Part shown: in pieces, positions 43,201 through 53,275 of the stretch
How the letters are laid out: the number at the start of each line of letters is the position of its first letter
Position numbering within the stretch: position 1 is the first letter of the stretch
DNA from: Candidatus Obscuribacterales bacterium
Lineage (GTDB): Bacteria > Cyanobacteriota > Vampirovibrionia > Obscuribacterales > Obscuribacteraceae
Length of the DNA stretch: 64,000 nt
Direction of reading: 5' to 3'
Assembly (NCBI GenBank): GCA_019747875.1
Contig: JAIEQI010000033.1
Coordinates: forward strand, 1-64,000
Notes under the pieces: model-generated
Seen by the model: the letters and a program-made list of their open reading frames with translations, nothing else
Database searches by the model: none
What the model was told of the DNA's origin: nothing
Translations under genes and position numbers: made by a program

Positions 43201-46200
43201 CTAGTACAACTTTCCGCTGGAAGCGACTTGCTGGAATATACCGTGTCCGGCTGTTACCTGATTCAAGCACGCGTGCATCTTCATCATATTACCGATGATG
43301 AGCTTATCGAGTTTGTTCTGACTCAGGTACATTTGTTTGAGCAGGTTGCTTGTTTGCATCAAAGCACCGATTGAGTACTCAGCCGTTGTCATTGAGAATT
43401 TTTCTTTCTCAAAATCAACAGAGTGCATCTTTCTTCGTCCCAGTAGGTCGGCATGCATTTCGCGAACGACTTCGGCACTGCTTGCGGCAATCACCGCTTC
43501 TTGTCCAGCCATCAAGGTTTGATTACGTCCACCGACGTGAAGCTTGACCGACGATAGGGATGGTTCGAAGATATTGCGCACTTTAACGCAATCGCCCTTC
43601 ACCGATACAACGAGTATCGAACCTTTGCGAGCTTCGATTACACAACGTCCAGCTTGAATAGTAGTTGCTGCGATTGTGTTGACGAGTATTTCGCCGCTTC
43701 TCAGTGCAATGTGACCCTCGTTCTCTACTTTCACGCGCGTTCCACTCAGGTATTTGCAAACGAACTTGTCGGATGCTGTATTGAGAACTTGCGGTGCTGT
43801 CGAGCTTAGTTTGACTGGATCATTCATCGCAACAGGGATGAAGTAACGCGAATCGCTGGATGCACGGTAGGCGCGTGGTGCTGTGATTTCAACTCCCGCA
43901 TCGGCTTTTGGTGTGCCGTTGCCGGTGTTGTTAAGCAGCTGGTTCATCAAATTGTGGAATGCGCCTAACATCTGCGGGGTCATGCGATTTTTCTCCGCTG
44001 CGTCTAATCCATCACCTGCAGCCGAGTTAAACACATCGGATGTGTGGCTGTTCATCAGCAATCCGGGGACCGGACCTGATTGAGCATTTGGCGGTATCAC
44101 GAAATCTGACGTGCCAAGCGACGCTACTTTATTGTCGGATAATGTGATTTGTTGTCCAAGAGCAATTTGCAGGGGGGCGGTTTGACCACTGTGGCTGACA
44201 TTCATAGAAGCTGGCTTGCCCGACAAGGATGAAATTACAACCTGTCCAAAGCGGCTTGCATTTACTGATGCAACCGAATTTGGTGGCACGGTAATTGGTC
44301 CCATCTTCGTGATCACTGTGACTGGAACATCAGCAGCGAACACTGTTAGTGAGCCGTCTTTCAATGTCAGTGTGTGCTTGCCGGTAACGGCGAATACACT
44401 GCCTGGAGAAGCAAGCATCATTGTTGCGGGATCGCCCAGGAAGCCGAGCGGCTCGCCCGCGTCATGTGAGGTAATCCAATGTTGGAAGCCTGGTTCTTCT
44501 GGACGTTGGGCCAGGTATCGTGGCGAATCGTCCCTCTTCTCTTGCACTGGAATTGATCGACGGGTCAAGTCGGTTGGAGGTAGTCCTGTGAACAGAGCCG
44601 GGAATTGGAAGCTCTGTGCGTTGTTGTTCTTGTTTTCGAGAACCTTTACACCCAGTGCGCTTACTTCGGCGACGGGCAAGCAGTTTATAGCGTTGCACTT
44701 GAATGCGCCATGCACAATCAGAAGGGCGAATGGGTATGGGTTTAGATAACCAGCATTCGCACTTGCCAGATCTAGTGTTTGCAAGTTCAAGTTGCCAACT
44801 GATACCCACTCACCAGCAAAGAGTTTGCCCGTGCCAGAGATATTTAGATCGAGATTCGGCCCTGAGTGGAAGCCGATCCGTCCAGATGTATTGCTGTTGT
44901 TTGTTGCTTGAACGGTCCCGTCAATAACTGTGTTCAATTTCTGGGTGCCGGGCTTGTTAGTTGTGAATAGAATTCGTCCGCCTTCACCATCCGTGCCGTT
45001 CGCATAGATTCCGCAGCATGCGGATACGTGCTGTCCACCGCGATTGAGAAGCTCAATCCTGCCGCCGTTCAATCCATTAGCCAGCAGCATTCCGGCAGTG
45101 CCGTTCCTGCCTTCGTTGCCGCCGATTTGCAAGGTACGGTTCGATGAGCTTGTGATTTTGATGCTTCCAGCATTTCCGCCACCATATCTGCCGAGCGGAT
45201 TGTATCTCCAAGTGCCTTCGCCTTCACCTTCGTACTCGCCTTCACCTTTGTACTCACCAGGGACGTACTCCCAGAAACCTGAGCGATCAACAGTAAGGTA
45301 GCTGGATGTGTCCATCGTTACCGAATTGCATGCACCGCATCCAGCTTGCAAGTTGCGGCTGAATGTTGTGATGTTTCCACCATTTGCGCTCAAGCGACCG
45401 GATGCATCAAGGTTGCCTACGCGTATGTTGTGTCGCGCATTAAGAGTGATGTTTCCAGCCGAGCGTCCCTCGCCAAAACCATTGGTTGATATGTTCGTGC
45501 ACTCATTCAACTTAATGGAACCGCGCGTGCTGCTTATGCTGACGTTGCCGCCGTTGCCACCAAGTCCGCTTGCTTCCCTGCCTCTATAACCAGGCATGCC
45601 GCCGAGGGCATAGATACTGGTTTCATTGCGATTAAAGATCGTGTCGCGAGCAGTGATGCTAATGTTGCCTGCATCACCACCTGCGCCTCCACGTCCATTG
45701 CTCGACGTTCCACCGTCTCCGCCTTTAGAGCCGATCGGTGCTTCGAATCTAATGCCACCACGTTTGGAAGATAGTTTGATGCTGCCACCATTGCCGCCAT
45801 TTCCTGCAGCGTAGATGCCACAACCGCCGTCACCACCGAAGCTCTGAAGGCTACCATAAACTTTGATGTCGCCAATGGCTTTAACGATAACATTGCCGCC
45901 ATTACCGCCGTTGCCGCCCTTGAATAGGCCTGAGCCGCCATTGCCACCATAGCTGCCGATGTTACCGGAACTATAAAGACTGCCGCTGCTCTTGAGTTTG
46001 ACTGTGCCGCCGTTGCCACCGTTGCCGCCGCGAACGAATCCTCGACCGCCATTGCCACCATTGGAATTAATATCTGCGTAGTTTGACAAGTAACAGCTTG
46101 CAACTAACTTGACGTTACCGCCGTTGCCGCCGCGACCGCCGAAGATACCACGACCACCATTGCCGCCGCTGGAGCTGATGTCGCCATAATTTCTCAGGTT

Positions 46201-49200
46201 GGATGCTTTCAGCGTGATGGCACCGCCATTGCCGCCGCGACCACCGAACACGCCACGGCCGCCATTGCCGCCAGCTGAGAGCAAGTCACCGTAGTTTCTC
46301 AGGCTGCGTGCACTCAGTTTGATGCTGCCACCATTACCGCCCGATCCAGCAAATAGTCCGCTGCCGCCTTTGCCGCCTTTGCTGGTCAGATCACCGCAGT
46401 TTTCCAGGCTTCTGGCTGAGAGCTTGATGGCGCCGCCAGCACCACCCTTGCCGCCAAGGAAGAGTCCGTTGCCACCATTACCGCCCTTGGAATAGATATC
46501 GCCTCGGTTCGTCAGTGTGCGTCCGGCGTCCAATGTGATGCGACCGCCGCTTCCTCCGCGTCCTCCGACGAAGAGACCATTGCCACCATTTCCGCCAATT
46601 GATTTAAGCGTGCTACGGTTGGAGAGGCTAGCGTCCGAACTCAGCTTGATTCGACCACCGCTACCGCCGCTGCCGCCGATTTTGAGACCATTGCCGCCGT
46701 CACCACCTCTGGTGGCGATGCTGCCGCGATTGGTCAAGGAGCAATCGGCGCTCAATACTATGCTTCCGCCGTTACCACCACCGCCGCCGAAGAGACCGTT
46801 GCCACCATCGCCGCCTCTGGAGTTAAGGCGTCCGCCGTTGTATACGGAGCCGCTTGTGGAACTGAGTGTAATTCGACCACCTTCTCCACCGCTACCGCCG
46901 AGCACGCCGTTGCCGCCATCACCACCATTGGTGCTGATGTATGCGCAGTTCTCTACTTCACCGCGACCGGACGAGAGTGTGACATTAGCGCCGCTACCAC
47001 CGCGTCCACCCAGCGCAACTCCATTGCCGCCATTGCCGCCGTTGCTACTGATTCGTCCGCTCACAGAAACATTGCCTCGACCTGTCGTCAGCGAGATGCT
47101 GCCGCTGTTTCCGCCACGTCCACCGTTCACTAAGCCGTTGCCACCGTCGCCGCCGCTTGATGAAATTCGACCATTTAAGCTGACGTCGCCAGAGCAACTC
47201 GTAGCCGAGAAACTGCCAGTATCGCCGCCATGTCCGGCAACTGCTCCTGAGCCGCCGGCGCCGGCTGTAGAGCTCACTCCGCGGAGGCTGATATTACCAG
47301 TGCCGGTTGAAATTGAGACTCTGCCGGTATCGCCGCCACGTCCTGCAAGCGCTCCGCTACCGCCATTACCTGCTGTCGTGTTGAGTTGGTTTACTCTGAT
47401 GTCGCCGCGCTCGCTCGATATAGAGACGCTGCCAGTGTCGCCACCGCGACCGGAAAGCGCTCCGCTTCCGCCGTTACCTGCTGTTGTGTTGAGTTGGTTT
47501 ACTCTGATGTCGCCGCGCTCGCTCGATATGGAGACTCTGCCAGTATCGCCACCGCGCCCGGAAAGCGCTCCGCTTCCGCCGTTACCTGCCGTTGTGTTGA
47601 CTTCTTTGAGTCTTACGTCACCACGATCGCTGGATACGGAAATTCTGCCAGTATCACCACCGCGGCCCGATGCCAATCCGCTGCCGCCGTTTCCGGCGCT
47701 TGCGCCGATCTGGTTGACTCTTACGTCTGCGCGACGGCTTTCCACGGAGATTCTACCCGTGTCGCCACCACGTCCTGCAAGTGCTCCGTCACCGCCGTTA
47801 CCGGCACTGGCGAAAATTCCACCTTCGCAGTCTTCTCCGATTTGCACGCTTCCGATTGATTTAACCGTAACTTGTCCGGTGTCTCCACCGCGGGCGGCTG
47901 CCGCTCCTGAGCCACCATTTCCGGCAGAGGTATTGATGCTGCCTTCGACTTCAACCTCACATGATCCATATATATAGATTGAATCGGAGTCGGCACCGAG
48001 TCCGCCGACCAGGGCTCCTGAGGAACCATGACCGCCTCGCGATATGACATCGCTGTAGAGCTTAACGGAACCATCTTCGGCAACAATGCAAATGGCGCCG
48101 CTGCTACCACCGTTTGAGCCTACAAGCGCACTCTTTGCCGCGCCTGCGTTGCCGCCGATGCTGGCTACATTGCCATAGACGCGAATGTTGCCTTCATCTG
48201 AGTTTATTCTGATGGCGCCGGCATTACCGCCGTTTCCAGAAACACCCAAGCTTACTCCGGCGTTACCGCCATTGCCGCCTGCTGAAATGGTCGAGCCGAG
48301 CTTGACGCTGTCCTTTGCAAGGATCGTAATACAGCTACCGTTGCCGCCATTTCCGCCAAGAAGACTGCCATTACCACCGGTGCCTCCGCTGCTCAGGACG
48401 TCGCCCAATTCAAGACCAGAGCGTCGCGATTGTACAGAGATGGAACCGCCGTCGCCGCCACGTCCGCCGAGTCCAGTTGATGCTCCGCCATTTGCTCCAA
48501 TTGAACTTATGTCGCAAGCTTCGATGCTGTATCTTGCGTCAAGTGTGATGCGTCCGCCAGCTCCGCCGTTTCCTCCGCTGACAAAGCCCGTTCCTGCGCC
48601 ACCACCGTTGGCTGTAATCGAACCGACGTCGATAGAGCCTCGCGCTGCAACTAAAGTTACATTAGCTGCATCAGCTCCATTGCCACCAGAGCCGAGTGCA
48701 TTTGCACCAGAGCCACCGGATGTATTTATGTTGCCGGTGCTGATGCCGTATCTACCACCAGCGTAAAGATCTACGTAGCCAGCGTCGCCGCCGCTTCCCT
48801 TTGTTGCTGATTTGCCTGCGGTCAGGATGTCTCCTGTTCGGACGCTGCCGCCGGCATGCAATAGCAAGTTGCCGGAATCACCGCCGGACTGCAATGCTTG
48901 CAAGTCAATGTTGCCGAAGGTGATGCTACCGCCCGTGGTGATCTTTAGATCGCCGGTCCTGATTCCGCCCCGAGTTGAGTAGCCCTCTATATCGACATCA
49001 CCGCTCGTCGATACGATGATGTTGCCTCCAACTGAATCTGTTCCTTTTGCTTCCGTATTGATGCTGTTGCCGTTAACATCGCATCCGAGAGTGATAGTTA
49101 CATGTCCTGCCTTCGCATTGCCTTGCGTGGCAGTTGTCTTAATCGTGTCGAAGTTCATGCCACCGCTGCCGGTGATATTTACATCGCCTCCGAACTGGGC

Positions 49201-52200
49201 TCCCGTGGTATTGATGTTGCTTACCCTTATCATCCCGCCAGCTTGGATTGTGACCGGTCCACCTTTTGATCCTTGTGCGGCTGCGCCAGCGCCACTTACG
49301 CCACCCATTGCGGTGATGTCGTCAGCGCAAATAGTGCTTGTGGAGATTAGTTGAATGCTGCCGGCTTGTCCTCCCGCGCCATAGGAGCCGCTTACCCCAG
49401 GTTTCCCGGAAGATCCGGAATTGCCATCAGCTCCTTTAGTGCCAGTCGCGCCGATTAGACCAACCAGACCTGGATTACCATCTTTACCTGTTAGCCCTTG
49501 TTGTCCGCTTTGACCTTTGCCGTTGCCTTTGCCATTCTCGCCGATGCCACCATCGCCACCCTTGCCGCCGCTGCCGCCTTCACCGCCCGTGCCACCCTTG
49601 CCGCCTTCACCGCCCGTGCCACCTTCGCCGCTCGTGCCGCCTTCTCCGCCTGCACCACCATCACCTATGCCACTGCCGCCTTCGCCACCAGTGCCACCTT
49701 TGCCACCAGCACCACCTTCGCCAGCGCTTCCACCCTTACCACCAGCACCACCATCGCCTGTTGTGCCGCCTTTGCCGCCAGCACCACCGTCGCCTGTTGT
49801 GCCGCCCTTGCCGCCAGCACCTCCGTCACCACCCGTGCCACCCGTGCCACCAGTGCCACCAGTGCCACCGGTACCACCTGTACCAGCACCGCCGTCGCCG
49901 CCTTTTCCGCCAGAACCAGCGCCGCCGTCGCCGCCTTTTCCGCCGGAACCAGCGCCGCCGTCGCCGCCTTTTCCGCCGGAACCGGCACCACCAGCGCCAC
50001 CATCGCCGCCTTTCCCACCTTCACCGCCCAATCCAGGTGGCACCCAGTCATCACCGCCGCTTCCAGCAGCACCAGGCACCCCTGCAAACCCACCGTATCC
50101 AGGTGTTCCGGCTGAACCGCCTGCGCCGCCTAAACCAGCCAAACCGGCTGAACCGCCCTTGCCACCTACTCCAGCCGCGCCAACCTGTCCGCCCGCTCCG
50201 CCGTTGGCAGACACGTTGCCCTCGACTTTGATCGTGCCTTTGGCGTCGACAATAATTACACCGCCGCTACCGCCAACTCCACCAAGACCGCCTGCGCCGC
50301 CGGTGCCACCAGCGCCTCCGCTACCCGCTTTTCCGCCTTTGCCTCCGGCCCCGCCATTACCTGCGTTACCACCAATGCCGCCGTTTCCAGCATTACCACC
50401 ATTGCCGCCTTTATAGCCTGGGGCGTTTTCGGAGTTGCCTGGTCCGCCAGTTTCACCGGCTCCGCCATTACCACCGTTACCGCCGTTACCACCATTGCCT
50501 CCGCGTGCTCCAGCACCGCCGGCTCCGCCGTTGCCGCCATTTCCGCCACTACCACCAACGCCGCCAATTCCACCAGCGCCACCGGCCCCGCCATCAGCGA
50601 GTAGTGCGAGAGCCTCAACGTTGCCGTTCTTCGTTCGGATTGTTATCGAACCAGCATTGCCACCAGCGCCACCGGTTCCACCAACACCACCTGTACCACC
50701 GCTGCTGCCGTTCGTTCCATCGCCACCACTGGAACCATTTGCGCCTGTTGATCCATTGCCACCAGCACCGCCATTACCGCCATTGCCAGCGTCGCGGCCT
50801 GGTCCACCATTGCCTTTTCCTTGACCGTTATTGCCGCCCTCTACGCCATCAGCGCCGTTTGCCCCCATGCCGCCGTTGCCGCCGTTAGCGCCCGTACCGA
50901 TCCCGTTTTGCCCGGCGCCGCCATCGGAACCTGGCAGGAAGGCATTTGTTCCTGCGCTTCCTGCCTTACCTGAGTTGACCCCATCGGCACCTTTTCCACC
51001 ACTCTTGCCATCGCTTCCCGCATTGCCTACCTTGCCGGTGATTCCCGAGCCACCAACACCACCGCCGGCATTGACGAGTCCGACCAGCACGTTTCCGCTG
51101 CCCAGATTGCTGACCGTGATCGTTCCACCGATTCCGCCTTTACCGGCATATCCGTCAGCGCCATTGCCACCAAGCGAAATCAGGTTGCCGGTGCGAATGT
51201 TGTTGAACCCGTTCAGTGAATTTGTATATATAGTGATCGTGCCGCCGGCGCCGCCTGTCGTTTTAGATGAGTTGCCTGCCGAACCACTTGCGTTTATGTT
51301 TCCAGTCGTGATTGAGCCATCAGCTGCGATAGTGACGTTAGCTCCGTTGAGACCGGCGCCAGTTGGGACAGTGCTGATGTTGCCCAAGGAAATTGAGCCG
51401 GATGAATTCTTGCCAGCTGATGCGGAGGCATTGAATGTACCTCCGGCTGTGTCAAAGCTGATGTGACCCAGCTTGATGCTTCCGCCGGAGCTGGATACGG
51501 AATTGTTCTTCCAGTTGTAGCCCGCGCGTAAGTCAACCAATCCGCCTTCGGTTTTTACCTGAGAGCCGACTGTTGAATCCAAAATTCCTTTTGAATAGAT
51601 ATCGCCTGTAGCATAAGCTACGAATACTCCGCCTTTAGTGTTGAACACGGGCGTCAATACTGTGAAAATTGTTGTTCCTGTGAATGGCCAGATGCCGAAG
51701 TTGAGATCACCATTTACCATGAACGTTGGATCGCCAGTCAAATCCATTCTGGAAATGTTCAGGCTGCCATTTTGCACTGCGACACTTAAATCGCCGGCGC
51801 TCACACCAACATCGCCATTGAGAGCGTCAACATCAGCTTTCACCATACCAGAAGGGCTGACAAACTCGATTGCGTTAGCTTGGATTATGCCACCATTCAA
51901 TTCGATGTTTGCTTTTTCGAGGACTGTGCCTGATGAGTCAAATACCGTGCCGAGTGTTTCAAATAGAACCTGGTCTCGTCCAATAATGCTGCCCAGAGTG
52001 TTGTTTACGTTCAGTGTGTTCCCGACTGTATTGCGAATGCTGACACTTCCATTCAGCGCTTGCATGATGTTTGAATTCTGAAGAGCAGCGGTTACAGCAT
52101 TGATATTGCCTGCGTTGGATATGATGCTGCCGCTGTTAACGATTTGCGCTGCAGTCATCGCTGCGGTTTGAGCAGCTTGCATGATGCCAGAATTGTTGAT

Positions 52201-52824
52201 TATGTTTGACGCTGTCAGGTTCAGGTTCTGTGCAGTAAACGAACCCTGGTTAGTTATGTTCGTAGCATTTATCGCTAGACTTCCAGCACTGTTGATTGTG
52301 GCACCAGATGCATTCAGGAAGTTATTTACGTTCGTGAAACTGAAATTGAAGTTGCTGACAGTATTGGTCAAGTTGAGCGAATTTAGAACAGAGAGAGGAA
52401 CGCTCGATGAAATCAAAGAATAGTTGCTGACGTTAGCTCCAGCTAGATTCAGGATGCCGGTCTGAACGTTCGGGTTGCTGGATAGCAGGTAGATGGTGCC
52501 ATTATTATTGATAGAGCCGCCGGTTATATTCAGCGTGCTGGAATTCATGCCTTCGTTGAGAGTGGTATTCAGCGAACCGCTACCGAAGTCAATAATGAGA
52601 ACATTGCCATGTGATACATCGAGTCCGGAACCGGGTGTTGCATTCAAAACGGTTGTCGTGCCATTGTTCGTGGCACCGCTTGGCGAGTTGCTTGCCGCAG
52701 TGGGATCGACGTCTGCGAAAGCTGAGAGCGGTGTCACAAATGACGACACCAGAAAAGACAGCGAGCTGAGTATCGACACAAATCTAGGAGCGGGTGTCTT
52801 GGATATGCGTTGTATCTTTTTCAT
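43201..52824 (-). CDS. Giant secreted glycine-rich repetitive adhesin-like protein with two FecR-like domains
   Basis: A 3207-residue protein, the largest gene here. A signal peptide is cut after A-F-A (residue 37). Residues about 60-540 are Asn/Ser/Thr-rich beta-helix-like repeats, similar in style to filamentous haemagglutinin. Residues about 560-1110 are a collagen- or PGRS-like tract dominated by G-G-x, G-N-G-G and G-A-G. Residues about 1300-2400 are modules of 36-42 residues, each with G-G-N-G-G-x-G then a strand such as I-x-L-S-A-R, as in parallel beta-solenoids. Two FecR-like segments follow (about 2800-2870 and 2985-3108). There is no obvious LPXTG, autotransporter barrel or T9SS tail, so its export route is unclear. 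Surface adhesion or matrix formation is inferred. Antisense Pro-rich frames are shadows. Confidence 0.9.
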   Translation of the reverse strand: MKKIQRISKTPAPRFVSILSSLSFLVSSFVTPLSAFADVDPTAASNSPSGATNNGTTTVLNATPGSGLDVSHGNVLIIDFGSGSLNTTLNEGMNSSTLNITGGSINNNGTIYLLSSNPNVQTGILNLAGANVSNYSLISSSVPLSVLNSLNLTNTVSNFNFSFTNVNNFLNASGATINSAGSLAINATNITNQGSFTAQNLNLTASNIINNSGIMQAAQTAAMTAAQIVNSGSIISNAGNINAVTAALQNSNIMQALNGSVSIRNTVGNTLNVNNTLGSIIGRDQVLFETLGTVFDSSGTVLEKANIELNGGIIQANAIEFVSPSGMVKADVDALNGDVGVSAGDLSVAVQNGSLNISRMDLTGDPTFMVNGDLNFGIWPFTGTTIFTVLTPVFNTKGGVFVAYATGDIYSKGILDSTVGSQVKTEGGLVDLRAGYNWKNNSVSSSGGSIKLGHISFDTAGGTFNASASAGKNSSGSISLGNISTVPTGAGLNGANVTIAADGSITTGNINASGSAGNSSKTTGGAGGTITIYTNSLNGFNNIRTGNLISLGGNGADGYAGKGGIGGTITVSNLGSGNVLVGLVNAGGGVGGSGITGKVGNAGSDGKSGGKGADGVNSGKAGSAGTNAFLPGSDGGAGQNGIGTGANGGNGGMGANGADGVEGGNNGQGKGNGGPGRDAGNGGNGGAGGNGSTGANGSSGGDGTNGSSGGTGGVGGTGGAGGNAGSITIRTKNGNVEALALLADGGAGGAGGIGGVGGSGGNGGNGGAGGAGARGGNGGNGGNGGNGGAGETGGPGNSENAPGYKGGNGGNAGNGGIGGNAGNGGAGGKGGKAGSGGAGGTGGAGGLGGVGGSGGVIIVDAKGTIKVEGNVSANGGAGGQVGAAGVGGKGGSAGLAGLGGAGGSAGTPGYGGFAGVPGAAGSGGDDWVPPGLGGEGGKGGDGGAGGAGSGGKGGDGGAGSGGKGGDGGAGSGGKGGDGGAGTGGTGGTGGTGGTGGTGGDGGAGGKGGTTGDGGAGGKGGTTGDGGAGGKGGSAGEGGAGGKGGTGGEGGSGIGDGGAGGEGGTSGEGGTGGEGGKGGTGGEGGSGGKGGDGGIGENGKGNGKGQSGQQGLTGKDGNPGLVGLIGATGTKGADGNSGSSGKPGVSGSYGAGGQAGSIQLISTSTICADDITAMGGVSGAGAAAQGSKGGPVTIQAGGMIRVSNINTTGAQFGGDVNITGSGGMNFDTIKTTATQGNAKAGHVTITLGCDVNGNSINTEAKGTDSVGGNIIVSTSGDVDIEGYSTRGGIRTGDLKITTGGSITFGNIDLQALQSGGDSGNLLLHAGGSVRTGDILTAGKSATKGSGGDAGYVDLYAGGRYGISTGNINTSGGSGANALGSGGNGADAANVTLVAARGSIDVGSITANGGGAGTGFVSGGNGGAGGRITLDARYSIEACDISSIGANGGASTGLGGRGGDGGSISVQSRRSGLELGDVLSSGGTGGNGSLLGGNGGNGSCITILAKDSVKLGSTISAGGNGGNAGVSLGVSGNGGNAGAIRINSDEGNIRVYGNVASIGGNAGAAKSALVGSNGGSSGAICIVAEDGSVKLYSDVISRGGHGSSGALVGGLGADSDSIYIYGSCEVEVEGSINTSAGNGGSGAAAARGGDTGQVTVKSIGSVQIGEDCEGGIFASAGNGGDGALAGRGGDTGRISVESRRADVRVNQIGASAGNGGSGLASGRGGDTGRISVSSDRGDVRLKEVNTTAGNGGSGALSGRGGDTGRVSISSERGDIRVNQLNTTAGNGGSGALSGRGGDTGSVSISSERGDIRVNQLNTTAGNGGSGALAGRGGDTGRVSISTGTGNISLRGVSSTAGAGGSGAVAGHGGDTGSFSATSCSGDVSLNGRISSSGGDGGNGLVNGGRGGNSGSISLTTGRGNVSVSGRISSNGGNGGNGVALGGRGGSGANVTLSSGRGEVENCAYISTNGGDGGNGVLGGSGGEGGRITLSSTSGSVYNGGRLNSRGGDGGNGLFGGGGGNGGSIVLSADCSLTNRGSIATRGGDGGNGLKIGGSGGSGGRIKLSSDASLSNRSTLKSIGGNGGNGLFVGGRGGSGGRITLDAGRTLTNRGDIYSKGGNGGNGLFLGGKGGAGGAIKLSARSLENCGDLTSKGGKGGSGLFAGSGGNGGSIKLSARSLRNYGDLLSAGGNGGRGVFGGRGGNGGAITLKASNLRNYGDISSSGGNGGRGIFGGRGGNGGNVKLVASCYLSNYADINSNGGNGGRGFVRGGNGGNGGTVKLKSSGSLYSSGNIGSYGGNGGSGLFKGGNGGNGGNVIVKAIGDIKVYGSLQSFGGDGGCGIYAAGNGGNGGSIKLSSKRGGIRFEAPIGSKGGDGGTSSNGRGGAGGDAGNISITARDTIFNRNETSIYALGGMPGYRGREASGLGGNGGNVSISSTRGSIKLNECTNISTNGFGEGRSAGNITLNARHNIRVGNLDASGRLSANGGNITTFSRNLQAGCGACNSVTMDTSSYLTVDRSGFWEYVPGEYKGEGEYEGEGEGTWRYNPLGRYGGGNAGSIKITSSSNRTLQIGGNEGRNGTAGMLLANGLNGGRIELLNRGGQHVSACCGIYANGTDGEGGRILFTTNKPGTQKLNTVIDGTVQATNNSNTSGRIGFHSGPNLDLNISGTGKLFAGEWVSVGNLNLQTLDLASANAGYLNPYPFALLIVHGAFKCNAINCLPVAEVSALGVKVLENKNNNAQSFQFPALFTGLPPTDLTRRSIPVQEKRDDSPRYLAQRPEEPGFQHWITSHDAGEPLGFLGDPATMMLASPGSVFAVTGKHTLTLKDGSLTVFAADVPVTVITKMGPITVPPNSVASVNASRFGQVVISSLSGKPASMNVSHSGQTAPLQIALGQQITLSDNKVASLGTSDFVIPPNAQSGPVPGLLMNSHTSDVFNSAAGDGLDAAEKNRMTPQMLGAFHNLMNQLLNNTGNGTPKADAGVEITAPRAYRASSDSRYFIPVAMNDPVKLSSTAPQVLNTASDKFVCKYLSGTRVKVENEGHIALRSGEILVNTIAATTIQAGRCVIEARKGSILVVSVKGDCVKVRNIFEPSLSSVKLHVGGRNQTLMAGQEAVIAASSAEVVREMHADLLGRRKMHSVDFEKEKFSMTTAEYSIGALMQTSNLLKQMYLSQNKLDKLIIGNMMKMHACLNQVTAGHGIFQQVASSGKLY
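47380..47610. repeat. 108-bp near-identical tandem repeats in the giant gene
   Basis: Two blocks starting at 47380 and 47488 are almost identical at DNA level, followed by a more diverged copy. Period 108 bp equals 36 codons. The close identity points to recent duplication or gene conversion within the repeat tract, while neighbouring modules are diverged. Confidence 0.9.
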
Positions 52825-53275
52825 CGGTTGGATATTCTCTCAACGAAGTGCTGATAATGTTTTCGAACATTTTCTCGGGCGCTGGCATGGTATCACATAT
52901 GGGGGCTAGTGAACTGTCCGTGGCCGAGAACGCGTAGTGGTTGACCCTACCGCCACGCTAAGCCGTATGATAGGTATGGAGTTCCAAGTTGCATTGGCGG
53001 TTTTTACTAATGAGACTGCGACATATTTGACTTTGCGTTCAGCAAGCCTTATGTTTCAAGGCGTTTCGCTCCTGTGTATGATTTTTTAATGTGCCATATA
53101 GCCTTCACATTTCGGCACATTCGTTCGTCAAAGTTCAAAGTCTGAAATGGTTTTGGATGTACTCAAGATATGCATATGGCGATTAGTTCAATTTCAGGAG
53201 CACGATTAGGGTAAACTGTTGCAGTGTTTTATCACTCAGTCTTGAGTGTCTTAGCATCTTTCAGAACGGACAATC
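52825..53275. promoter_or_regulatory. Divergent intergenic region with a palindrome
   Basis: These 451 bases separate the giant gene (minus) from the methyltransferase fusion (plus) and contain no supported gene. The perfect inverted repeat CACTCA-GTCT-TGAGTG (53233-53248) lies 27 bases before ATG 53276 and could be an operator or a leader hairpin. No consensus promoter pair is convincing on either strand. Confidence 0.45.

Noticed and set aside
45000..51500. Long plus-strand frames rich in Pro, Leu and Ser opposite the giant gene (for example 46517-47977 and 49517-50416)
   Set aside because: They are the antisense reading of glycine codons (GGN read as CCN). They have no ribosome sites, and the glycine-rich frame has a signal peptide, FecR-like domains and ordered repeats.
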